A stretch of 64,000 nucleotides of DNA from Calamus simplicifolius. Taxonomy: Eukaryota > Streptophyta > Magnoliopsida > Arecales > Arecaceae. Below, piece after piece: positions 36,301 to 45,740 of this stretch. The stretch spans positions 237,835 through 301,834 of the forward strand of contig UESW01001599.1 in NCBI GenBank assembly GCA_900491605.1. The letters run 5' to 3'. Numbering within the stretch: position 1 is the stretch's first letter; each line of letters starts with the position of its first letter. A program made the position numbers and the translations under genes. The notes beneath the pieces are model-generated. The model ran no database searches. It had not been told where the DNA came from and saw nothing but the letters and a program-made list of their open reading frames with translations.

Positions 36301-39300
36301 TTTGTAGTTGAATGGGCTGGCTCCGCTTTGACGGCTTCGGACGAGGGTGATGATGCTTTGACAACTCGCTCCGGAGAGATCGAGCATAATAATGGAAGGG
36401 GGAGCCGGTGCTGGTGGGGCAAATCCATTCTTCCCGCCTCGCTCCGCACTAATTCCTCGCTGACCTCGGCCCTTACCGCTTCATTCTTTGCGGTCTCGTT
36501 GGCTTGGGCTCCTACCGCCTCGCGCTCGCGCGAGGGCTCCACGACCTCGTTCCTTTCAGCGCTAGCTTCCGGCTCCGGCCTCTGGCTCTGGCTCCCAGCA
36601 TCGGCCCTCCTGGTAATCTTGGCGACGGCCTTCCTCTCGGCAGGGGCCCCATTCCCCTTTGCTTTCGCTTCCTAGTAGCAGCTTGTCTGATCTCACAAAG
36701 TGATGGTGCCATTCCTATATCAAAAAACAGGAAGGAAGGGAGTTAAAAAAAAAAAAAAGGAAGAAGAAGAAGAGGAAAGAGGTGAGTAATCAAGTGCTCA
36801 CCACTGGATGGAATAAGGCCGGCGAGGCAGAGGTTTTCTTCGATCAGGAGATGATTGCATCGAGGGATGTCGGCAGTCAGAAGCTGCCCAAAGACCATTC
36901 GATCCCTCGGGAGGATGGAAGAATCCCTATTGGCGTCAGTATTTGGTGTTCCCCAATTTTCGCTCACCCCCTCGACATTGGCAAAAAAGAACTTATCTTT
37001 CAACCCTTTGATAGAGGTGGGAAGATACAATCTGAGAATCCTAGTGGGTCTAGGTGTAAAGGACCACCAACCTGCTTGCTTGCGGAGGGTATAGAAGCTA
37101 CGAAATAAGGAGATGCTAGCTTCTAAACCTTGCAGGTGACAGAGTCATGAAGCCAACGATGGTTCGATGGAGTTAGGGACTAACTGGGAGGGTGTTAAAG
37201 AATATCTATCTAAAAGGTTGAAGATGAAAGGGTGAATGGGTAATCGAAGTCCTGCCTTAAAGAAAGCTCCGTACAAGGCAACCCTTTCGGGACGGGAAGA
37301 GGTTACCCTGTCATTAGGAGCGGGGTAGGATAGACGCATGTTTGGAGAAAAATTATATTTGGCCCCGAGGTTCACTATGTCTTGAGCAGACATAGTGGAG
37401 GCAGTCCACTCGGGGGACTCCTTGACAGCGCGGGAGGGACCAGCGACGATCGGACGGCATCGGGGGAGGTCCGTCCGACGGCCGGACGACTCCCGGTTGC
37501 GGGACGTCTGGCCGTCCGCCGCCGTTCCGACGAAGTATGGTCAGAAGATGAGGTGGTCCAATGAGTCGGTAAGGAAGCAGAAGGTTGAGAAGGAATAGGG
37601 GAATGACCCCCAGAATCAGAAATAGAACAAGAAAGCGAAGAAGCCATGGGGACTAACCTGAAAAGCTCGAACCGAGATTGAAGAAGGAGCACGGGGAGGA
37701 AAACAGAAACAGAAGGTAAACGGATGCTTGCGGATTCAAGGTAGGAGGTTGTAACGTAAGAAAAGGTGGGGATTGAAGGATAAGGATGATCTTTCCCTTT
37801 TATAACCCCATTTTGAATCATCCCGCGGCTGTCCAATCTGGCCATGTGTCTGCTTTCCACTGGAAACCACTTCGGCAGCCCATCGGTGCGAGAAACGCGG
37901 AAAACACCACCAATGAAGAGGTGGCGATGACCTTACCGTAATGATGACGCTCACCTTTTTTACAACTCCTCGCCCGAAAAAAATCTTCCCCAATCCCAAC
38001 AGTCTGAATGGATGAAATAATGGCACGGAGATCAGCCATCTGGTGGATATTAACACCCCTTTCGCTGGCGACTGTATGCCCACCCATCTCAGGGGGGGGG
38101 CATCTGATATGGCTGATCATCTCCTCTGGGCGGTGTCATAACACGCTGCGTAATTCCCGGAATCAAATGATGTGATAGCTCATTTTCGGGATGTTGGAGT
38201 TCTTGTCCCCGTCCTTGGCTTCGACCTCCAGCTTTGGCTTCTGGCTCCGGCCTTTGACTCAGGCCTCCAGCATTGGCTCCGGCCTTCGGCTCCGGCCTCC
38301 AGCGTCAGCTCTGGAATACGGCTCTGGCCTCTGGCTCTGGCCTTTGGCGGCGGCCTCCAGCGTCGGCTCCGGCCTCCAGCGTCGGCTCCAGCATACGGCT
38401 TCGGCCTCTAGCTCCGGCCTTTGGCTTCGGCCTCTAGCTCCGGCCTTTGGCTTCGGCCTCCAGCTCCGGCTTCGGTATTTGGCCCTGGCCTCCGGCTTCG
38501 GCTCCGACCCTAACTTGGTGCCGTATTTTCCTAAGTACACTAAAGCCCACCTTAGGTATTGAATCCTGAGCTTCGAGACATCCTTTACCGTGTATCTCGC
38601 TCACTGAAATCATGGGCAGGTACTAGCACGCCCCGCAGTTACGACATACACGGCGTCCATTTAGCAACGGCTCACCCACCTGCCGTTCACGGAAGCCGAT
38701 CCTAACAAGAAGATTCGACGGTTCGAAACGGAACGGAGAAAAAGGAACCCCCTAGACAGGTATAAAGAGAGGGCCCCAAGCTCAGCCCGAGGGAGCCTCT
38801 TCTTCTCTGAGAAAAATCCACACACATAACACATTCCTGATCGACAAGCTCACTGACTTGAGCGTCGGAGGGTCCTCGTCCGAGTCACCGGCCCGGGGAC
38901 TTCTTGTAGGTTTTCGAAGGAAGAAGACAACCTTTCTACCCCATTTGGAGGCCCCCGAAGATCTCAGCACGCCCAACGCTCATCACAAGTGACTTGGCAG
39001 CATCAATCTGCGTTATAGGGAGTTGTTTAGTAGTTAATGTATGTTTGTAAATTATCTTTTTACGGATCTAGTTCTGATAGTTGATTTTATCGGTTCGTTC
39101 TAATCGCCTTTTGGTGAATTTTTGAATTTTCCCTGTTGGTGCTATGTTCTTGAGTAAAGTTTTGATGGAAAAAGTACATCCATATTTTTGTGAAAAAGTT
39201 TGGGGAAGGAAAATAAATATTACCATGGTTGGTAGATAAAATATTGTATGAAAACAATAGCTTTGATTTTTTATTTTTATGTTGATTCATTGCATTCTTA

Positions 39301-40167
39301 TTTTAAAAAAAGCCAATTTGACTATAATAAACATAGAACAAGATTACATGTGAATTAATATAATATAATATTTTAATATCATATATTATATATATATCAT
39401 GCTATCAATATAATAATATTAAATTATTTATATTAATAATATTTTATATATAATATGGTATAATATTATTATATTATTATATTGTACTATATCATATTAG
39501 GTAGATTTAGTTATATTCGAACATAACGAAGTTTAGAATTCGATCATTTTTCTTACCCTTGAATTTATATAGATCCAGGAGCACCTCATCTTTTTCATCT
39601 TTTAAATCCATGAACTATGGGAATTTAAGAGTGAAAGAGATGATCGAATCTAAACTTAGTTACATTTGAATGTAGCTAAGTCTATCTCATATTATATTAT
39701 AATTTATCTATATATACAATACAATACAATGTAATATGTCATACATAAATATTATAATATAATATTATTTATATATATAATATATGATATAATTTAATAT
39801 ATCTTATATTATTTATATTATAGTTATAATATAAATATAATAGAAAAGAATATAGAACAAAGTCAGAACGGTAATTTTGAACTTTGGATGCTAGAAAGTT
39901 TTTCTATGAGATCAAAAAAGTTAAAATATCACCTCTTTCATGGAAAAACTTTTCCATGTGAGAGAAGAAAATATATGTGGGCTCCAACTCTATTTTTTCC
40001 TTACTTTTCAACAAAAATTATGAAAAATAAGGATGGAAAAAATTTTCATTGTTATTTTCTTCCAATCAGACGAGCACCTAGAGTTGGCAATTTAATAGAA
40101 CAGATGGTGTTCTTGATCATCGCATGAATTGTTACAAAACCTAATTGAATAGAAGGGGGTAGAAGAG

Positions 40168-40208
<41 letters not shown>

Positions 40209-43200
40209 GTCTCTTTGTTAGCAAAAAGGGAACAGAATGATGTTACAATGATTTAAAGATATTGGTGGTACTGTTCTTCAGTGTTCATCATGTTTTCCTA
40301 CAAAGTTGGAGGGTTAAAACTTTCTTTTTTTAATCACAACGCATTAGAGAAACACATTAACTCCTTTAATCTTGTATGGTTTAGAATTGTAAGAAATATG
40401 GTCTATGTAAATAAGATGGATGTTGCAGAAATAAGAATGCTGAAATGAATGCTAGACCAATCAAAATAGATGTATAGGGTGACTGATCAAGGTGGTAACT
40501 GATCAAGGTGGTATGCTATGTGAAATAAATATATGATGAGATATCATAAAGAAAGGGTCTTGAATTCATATAAAAGGGTCTTGGAAAGGAGAGAATGACC
40601 TGAGCTGACACTTTTGTGACATCAGATATGACCTATGCATGAATGGTTGATGAATAAGGAGACGATGTCAATGCCAAATAGTTGGAATAAACATTTATAA
40701 GTTGATTGTTTTTTATTGCTTCATCTAGGCAAGAATTATCCACTTCTAAGATTATAGGCACAGTAATATAAACTTATCAAGAGGCTAACCAGATTGACTA
40801 ACTTTACAATGTAACCTATTAAGTTTGACTAAACAAATTTGTGAAGTCAAATAGTGAGCACTAAGACCACTTTCTGATTCTTAGGATGAAATTTACTAGT
40901 TATGTTATAGTGCAACGTATGTTACATCATCTGGCTCTCTTAACTCTTATTTTGGGCACACATGAGGGGGTCTTTGTCTTAATGAACTGTTGAGCCACTG
41001 TTTGAACCTGCTTAACTCTACAGTAATCTAAGAACTCCCAAAAGTTTAGGACATGTGGGACTATATCCACAATAGATTTTTTTTTTTTAGAAATGTATTC
41101 TGATGGTTGTGTGAGAAGAGTGGAGGAAGCAAATTCATGTAACCGACTCCATGTAGTTGGGAAAAGGCTTAGATGAGTTGAGTTGGGTATTTTGATGGTT
41201 ATGCAAAGTATTCAACATGAACTTATCAGAGTTTTATTAGGGTCTGATATTAATTGGATATGGATGCTGATATTTGGTGAAGTATATGTGCTTCACATGT
41301 CATGTCAGTGGAACGAGATAAAAGAAGAGAGAAACATATAACAAGAATAGTATAAAATCTCTCTCTAAATCCTCTTGCTAGCTATAAATTTATCCCTTCA
41401 TTGTAGCCAACCCCTTCGTTTTTGAATAAAGGCTGCTTATTATTCTAAATTTAGAGTTTCAGCCGACTAATGCCTCCTCAACAAGAAGAAGTTACAAGAT
41501 TCCAAGTCATTATAAAAGGGGATAATGATGCATAAGAAGAGAAAATCTAATGTTGAATGGGACTTGACATCCATTGTTTGGCATCTTTGAAAACATTGGT
41601 GCATCACCAAGGATTTAATTATTATAATTACTTACAACAATTTAAAAAAAAAAAAAACCTTAGTGTCCAAATCAATTTTGGAACTGAAATTACATCCTGA
41701 ATAGTGTCCAAATCAGGTCATACTGTATGGGAGAATGACAATGTATAAGGAAGAATTGAGAAGTCCTCTTTGGTGAGGCTATTTTATATTTTATTTGATA
41801 TTATAGCTGTTATTTATCAGTCCAGTCTAGTGGGATCTACTCATGTAGTTTGGTTGATGTTAGGTCGCTTGTCAGCTATATTGTTTAATTTCAGTGGATT
41901 ATTATTTTTACAGTTGATTCCTGGTAAGATGGGATCACTTATTTTGGCAACATAAAGGGTTTATTTTTCTGGATCATGTAGTCTATGCTAAAGCATAAGA
42001 TAGTTTTGCGTTTGAGGAGAGATAAATGTGTGTGTGCCATCAAAAGTGGTTCAAAATTTGATCACCACCAAACTTTGCCTTTTCATTGCAAATTTGCCAT
42101 AGCTTTTTCAGTTTTTTTGGCTTTATTGTTATGATATTATCAGCCTTGTAGAAATCTGAAGCAGCTTCACATGCAATTTAGGGGAAAAGATGTACCTTAA
42201 AATTCTGTGGATCCCATGCTGAATAATCTGAATTGCGTTGTCATGTAGTCTGTATTTATTTCAACTAACCATTTGAATTATGATAGTTTAGGAGATTGAA
42301 CTCCCTAGCATAGTTTCACTTTGTGGTTGATCAAGAGCTCAAAATTTTCAATAAATAGGTGGGTTCATCTTGTATGTAGTCAACTCAACTCATCTAAGCC
42401 TTTTCCCAACTACATGGGTCAGCTACATGAATCTACTTCCTCCACTCTGCTCTGTTCAAGACTAAGTCGGCTACATGGGGTTGTGTGCCTTCTTTTTGAT
42501 TAAAAAAAAAAAAAAGAGTTTCCTTTGATATATTTGGTTGCCCACGAATTATAGGATTCCAACTAGAAAATTGTAGCTTTTCTTTTGGATTTTGACTTTG
42601 ATGGCTTTATGATCTTTAAATATCGGTGGAAATAGTTATGTATTTGTTGTTGTACAATTGCTATTACTTTGAATCTATTTACACTATCAGAATCATGAAT
42701 TGTTTTTCCATTATTGTACTGAGAGTATGCTTTCATGGCTTTGTGGTCTGATTTATGAATAGGCACAACAATTGTTCCAAAAGGATGCTCAAACAATTAC
42801 ACCAGAAGCTCTGGTAAGTGTAAAAGCTGCTATTGCAAGAAGTGAAATTGAGCATAAAGCAGAAACAAAAAAGAAGGCAATACCACGTAAGGCAGCCGGC
42901 CAGACCTGGGAGGATCCAACATTAGCAGATTGGCCTGAGAGTAGGAACTCTAACCAACTTACAGGATTTCTTTTTTTTGGTTTATATTTAAGCACATCTT
43001 GATTTGGGCAGTGACTGGATGATGAGGTTTATTCTGAACACTATTCGGGTTTGTTGAACTGACCTGATCATACATCTACAATGGAATAATAGATCTATCC
43101 TTGCATCTCACTTGCTCTTATTGTTTGAATTGCTGCATTAGCTCAGTATAAGTCAAGTTCTTCTCTGACTTTTATATGTTTCACAATACAATTTCAGTAT

Positions 43201-45740
43201 TCTGTTCCTGAAAATGAAGCTATTTGTTTGAATTTTGTTGAAGGTGGTGCAATGATCTGATGACATAGGCCATAAGTACAGCAAGTATAACACTTGATGC
43301 ATATAAGCCACATGAAGTGGATTCAAATGTTCTTCAGAGGGATTTAGGTGGCCTAGCCATGTTACTGTAAATATTATCTCTGACCACTTGGCATAGTCTT
43401 ATTATTTTAGTAATATGATGTGATTGTTTACTCTGTGTAGATAGAAATGTTATGAGGCATGTTGATGCTTATGTATAGTTAAATGATTATATGGAATGTT
43501 ACATAATGTTAGGATGGCATCAAAGCTTTCCAGTGTAATATGTGCGTGTTATTTTGTCCTATCCATTTTTATACAAGGTCATGTTATTCCATAAGAGTCC
43601 TTGAGTCACTTTTCGAACACCCACAAGCTAGTCTACAATAACAATTTTTTTACATATTGGAGCACACACATGTTCTTCCTTTTCCTCCCTCTCCCCTTTC
43701 TTTCTTTCTTTCTTTCTTTTCAGAAAATCTTTTTTAGCATAAGTTGAGCCTTATTTGCATCACTTTGTGTGGGTTTGTGTAGGCTTTTGTTGAAAATAAC
43801 ATAACTATTCAAGTTGTAATGCCTTTTATGTGTTGGTTTTGTACCTAAAATTTATTGGATGCACTCATTATAGAGATTGCATATAAAAATTTTGCAGTTC
43901 CATCACCAACTATATTGATATCTTTCGTCTGCATCAGCATGTAGCCTTTCCTTTTTCTCGTCTCCTCTCCCAACTGATGCATGTTTAAACCATGCTGAAG
44001 TTTTCTCTTGAGTATTGCTGATCCATAAAATATAGCTGATCCATGAATCTCTACCTGAAGTAATGCTAATACAAAATTCTCACTGAATCATTAGGAGGTG
44101 CTGCTCCAATTTCGATCTTTATATCTTCCATAAGGGTCTGATCATCTTCATTCTCCAAATATCTATTGCAATCTCAACGAATAGTTTGTCCTGCTATTTG
44201 AGGCTTGTTGCAAAAAATCATATAGTCTTTCATGTTTTGATAACCACCACCTCCCCCCCCCCCCCCCCCCCCACACACAACAAAAAAAAAAGGAGAGAAA
44301 AACCACACAAGGTGTCAATCATGTTATAAAGCCTCAAATTACTTTTTATGTGAGTGGAAGTTATAGAGATGATTTGGTATTGTATGCCTGTTATAGGATT
44401 TTGGAGTTATATTGCCAAATTATCTACTTGTATTGGAAAATTCAACTTGAAGTAAATTTGATCATGAACTATAAGTTGGGGAAGAATTGGGATGCTTTAT
44501 CAATGAAGATGACCTTATGCCCACCCTGAGACGCATATGCATTTCTTTAACAGACACATCCATATATATTTACTCCATGCACAAAGATTACAATTGTGTG
44601 CATATTTTACTCTTCATCTACTCTTTTGTATGGCCAATCACTGAACTCTGCTCTTTTTTTGCCGTTGACATTTTAGACTGCCTTCAATTCTGTATCATCA
44701 TAAAATTGGAAAATAGAAGTGCACAACTCCCATTCAATTTGCAGACTTCTTATTTCCTTCTTCTGTTTTTGGTTCTTTGGTGCAGATGATTTTCGTTTAT
44801 TTTGTGGTGATCTGGGCAATGAAGTCAATGATGATATTCTTACAAAAGCATTTTCAAGATTTCCATCATTCAATATGGCAAGAGTGAGTAGCTTGGCATG
44901 TTTTGGTTGCATTGCTTAATGTTGAAGTCTGTGCATCCCCATATGGTGATATCAAAGTTTACAATTTTTTATGTGTTCCAACTGATCTTAAGCTGTATTC
45001 TGGGAAGGTCTATGAATTTTGAGAGAATCATCATTTCCTTGTATTTAATTGTCTCCCTGATAGCTAGTTAGTGGCAGTATGTGATGTTTGATTTATATTA
45101 CTAACTTATTTTATTTAATTTTATTAAATGATTAGTTCCTTATAGGTGAAATTCGAGAAACCTCAACTGAGTTTAAGTTGACTTGAAGTGGTGCCAGAAA
45201 TATCAATGAGCTAAGATGATCTTTCCTTCTTGTTAACTGAAAATTTTGGATATTTGTGATTAGATATGATATTATTGTTCTTGCTTCAGGTGGTGAGGGA
45301 CAAGAGGACTGGCAAAACTAAAGGTTATGGATTTGCGAGCTTTGCAAATGCATCTGACCTTACAGCAGCGCTGAGAGAAATGAATGGTCTGTATATCTTT
45401 GTTGTTGCCGTTAAATGAGGCATAAAACTATCTTATGTGAGACTTTACTACTTTTATATGTCAACTAATTCACTTATGCTATGAATTTTTATCGACAAAA
45501 CATTGCAGGGAAATATGTTGGAAATCGTCCAATCAAGTTGCGGAAGAGCAATTGGAAGGACAGGATAGATCACGAAGCTCTAGAAAAGCAGAAGGTTGAT
45601 TTTCGTTCTTCCACCCAAATCACTCCTTTCAGGTCAGCCCCATGTTATTTATGTCTGTTCTCACTTCTTTCATTTATCTCGTGTAGACCCAAGCTCCGAA
45701 GAAACCTAAACTACCAAAGAAAGGCATCCTGCACAAGTGA
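27340..45740 (+). CDS. RBM42-like RRM RNA-binding protein gene (exon 1 degenerate)
   Basis: Exons: 1 ending at 27627; 2, 42763-42940; 3, 44786-44883; 4, 45290-45386; 5, 45509-45594; 6, 45687-45740 (stop TGA). Exons 2-6 join in frame to 170 residues with good GT/AG sites: a conserved leader (QTITPEALVSVKAAIARSEI, KKAIPRKAAGQTWEDP), an RRM with RNP2 LFCGDL and RNP1 KGYGFASF, and a Lys-rich tail ending KKGILHK. This matches eukaryotic RBM42-like proteins, single-RRM RNA-binding proteins. Exon 1 ends PVYPAVYTFPSYQQ in the frame that continues into exon 2 (AQQLFQ), which fixes the link. No ATG exists in that frame, recognisable residues switch frame inside exon 1, and the donor is GC. Intron 1 is 15.1 kb because element B sits in it. 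The gene may be impaired, or exon 1 may contain assembly errors; the lower bound 27340 is the start of the open frame, not a start codon. Confidence 0.85.
27726..28666 (+). repeat. 5' LTR of element B
   Basis: TG...CA ends. Contains a degenerate GGCTTCGGCCTC / CCAGCGTCGGCT minisatellite at about 27830-28165 and a TATAAAG at 28424-28430, then the transcript-start half shared with the 3' LTR. Confidence 0.9.
28424..28430 (+). promoter_or_regulatory. TATA box in 5' LTR of element B
   Basis: GGTATAAAGAGAGGG; the 3' LTR has the same string at 38759-38773. It directs transcription to the right, the same direction as the host gene. Confidence 0.6.
28669..28687 (+). other. Primer-binding-like site of element B
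   Basis: TTGGCGCGCCAGGTAAGGA two bases after the LTR end; shared with element A. The tRNA was not identified from sequence alone. Confidence 0.7.
28751..30310 (+). pseudogene. gag of element B
   Basis: Start MVTMRAQEASTSHAAE at 28751. After a frameshift near 28970 the sequence is basic, then the core returns around 29380-29500 (TTDPLDHLKSYK, FPATLRKVARGWYSRL), and 29601-30170 is open with GETLKDFIARFKEAAL and the zinc-knuckle-like YCRYHRDNGHDTEDC. A TAG at 30168-30170 stops the frame where element A reads through. It is the partner of element A's gag. Confidence 0.85.
30311..31035 (+). pseudogene. Aspartic protease region of element B
   Basis: VKRILVDSGSSVDVLSYEAF (DSG active site) followed by NAILGRPGLN, in an open stretch from 30402. 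Upstream, a TGA at about 30321 and other changes separate it from gag. The spacer after the protease contains FPLGEDPTRTIQVGELL, typical of the protease-RT linker of these elements. Confidence 0.85.
31036..32342 (+). pseudogene. Reverse transcriptase and gypsy RNase H of element B
   Basis: Starts GVPEEVITHRLNLRPECRPV; RT motifs CVDFTDYNKACPKDSFPLPR, SFMDAFSGYNQI, FGLKNTGATYQRIMN and YVDDIL (about 31550). RNase H segment with VYYTSKVLHDAK, then a frameshift near 32100 and recovery at FDLSFRPRLA. A TAG at 31887-31889 follows NGFE. Inactive. Confidence 0.9.
32343..32813 (+). pseudogene. Second, cellular-type RNase H of element B
   Basis: WILHVDEASNSQGSGAG, NNQAEYEALL and FTDSQLVTGQ carry the three acidic residues. 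The Gly after the first catalytic Asp in element A (VDGAS) is Glu here (VDEAS), and the C-terminal part is frameshifted after EQTPC. A Tat-lineage marker. Confidence 0.85.
32880..34103 (+). pseudogene. Integrase region of element B
   Basis: Zinc-binding part around 33050-33190 (REIHEGICGSH, CDSCQCH), core with GMDILGPFPPASGQRKF, VTDN and NGAAEVTNRIILQG (the three catalytic acids) and a GPYRI module, ending LRRYYQ at TAG 34101-34103. Stops at about 33096 and 33124 and frameshifts near 33470 and 33880 inactivate it. Confidence 0.85.
34195..34905. repeat. ~25-bp minisatellite between pol and extra ORF, element B
   Basis: More than 25 imperfect copies of AAGCCCGGCTCCGCGTCGGCA with CTC/CTTA joins. 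Its complement, GTGCCGACGCGGAGCCGGG, resembles GTGCCAACGCGGAGTTGG variants of element A's 51-bp unit at the same place, so the two arrays appear homologous. Confidence 0.9.
35212..37647 (-). pseudogene. Antisense extra ORF of element B (putative gypsy-type transposon protein)
   Basis: Start ATGGCTTCTTCG at 37647, stop TAG at 35214-35212. Introns inferred at 36715-36801 (GTGAGC...GATATAG) and 35959-36019 (GTAAGC...AACCTAG), matching the two introns of element A's ORF. Shared blocks: MSAQDIVNLGAKYNFSP, ANDRVTSS-like run (APNDRVTSSRPERVALYGAF), a DRMVFGQLL stretch, GLIPSSG, then Glu/Ala/Lys coiled coil ending KLYGLEGIEGLEPDEVP. Frames slip within the first domain and linker. Same arrangement as in element A: opposite to gag-pol, between pol and 3' LTR. 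Function unknown. Confidence 0.75.
37798..37804 (-). promoter_or_regulatory. TATA box for the antisense extra ORF of element B
   Basis: TATAAAA on the minus strand 151 bp upstream of the extra-ORF ATG; the spacing to the 3' LTR (about 300 bp) equals that in element A. Confidence 0.55.
38091..38104 (+). other. Polypurine tract of element B
   Basis: CTCAGGGGGGGGGCATC directly before the TG of the 3' LTR at 38105. Confidence 0.8.
38105..39005 (+). repeat. 3' LTR of element B
   Basis: Same ends as the 5' LTR; minisatellite at about 38212-38505 is shorter and differently arranged than in the 5' LTR (overall 901 against 941 bp). Followed by ATCTG, the probable target duplication. Confidence 0.9.
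39500..39687. mobile_element. Foldback MITE-like element
   Basis: Imperfect ~75-bp inverted arms: GGTAGATTTAGTTATATTCG at the left and the complement of TAGCTAAGTCTATCT at the right, both continuing through AAGTTTAGA(A)TTCGATCAT. Flanked by CATATTA on both sides (39493-39499, 39688-39694), a possible 7-bp target duplication, though the flanks are AT-rich. No coding capacity. Confidence 0.6.
40168..40210. repeat. (GT)n(GA)n compound microsatellite
   Basis: Perfect GT run followed by a perfect GA run, about 43 bp, in intron 1. Confidence 0.95.
41112..41186 (+). mobile_element. 5'-truncated Au-SINE-like element with target duplication
   Basis: Contains CCGACTCCATGTAGTTGGGA and AAAGGCTTAGATGAGTTGAG, the Au-SINE 3' region. 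Flanked by GTATTCTGATGGTTGTG (41095-41111) and GTATTTTGATGGTTATG (41187-41203), 15 of 17 identical. Confidence 0.75.
42379..42489 (-). mobile_element. Au-SINE-like element, minus orientation
   Basis: The plus strand reads CAACTCAACTCATCTAAGCC, CTTTTCCCAACTACATGGGT and CTACTTCCTCCACTCTGCTC. The complement matches the copy at 41112-41186 (GAGTGGAGGAAG, ATGTAGTTGGGAAAAGGC) and extends about 45 bp further 5'. About 270 bp upstream of exon 2. Confidence 0.75.
42941..44785 (+). other. Intron 2 of the RBM42-like gene
   Basis: Bounded by GAGA/GTAGGA and TTTGGTGCAG/ATGATT. Contains a 20-base C run (44253-44272) and a TTTC run near 43700. Nothing coding. Confidence 0.8.

Larger units (their letters stand above)
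27726..39005 (+). mobile_element. Ty3/gypsy LTR retrotransposon, Tat lineage (element B), in intron 1
   Basis: LTRs 27726-28666 (941 bp) and 38105-39005 (901 bp) start TGATATGG and end GCATCA. Flanks are GTCTG on the left and ATCTG on the right, consistent with a 5-bp target duplication with one change. The internal order gag, protease, RT, RNase H, second RNase H, integrase, minisatellite, antisense extra ORF, polypurine tract equals that of element A, and many motifs are near-identical, so the two are relatives. In-frame stops and frameshifts make it inactive. It lies 98 bp downstream of the exon 1 splice donor, in the same direction as the host gene. Confidence 0.92.
39006..42762 (+). other. 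Remainder of intron 1 of the RBM42-like gene
   Basis: Non-coding. Contains an extreme AT-rich stretch (about 39355-39860), a foldback element, a GT/GA microsatellite and two SINE fragments listed separately. No exon was seen; short open frames have no recognisable similarity. Confidence 0.7.
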
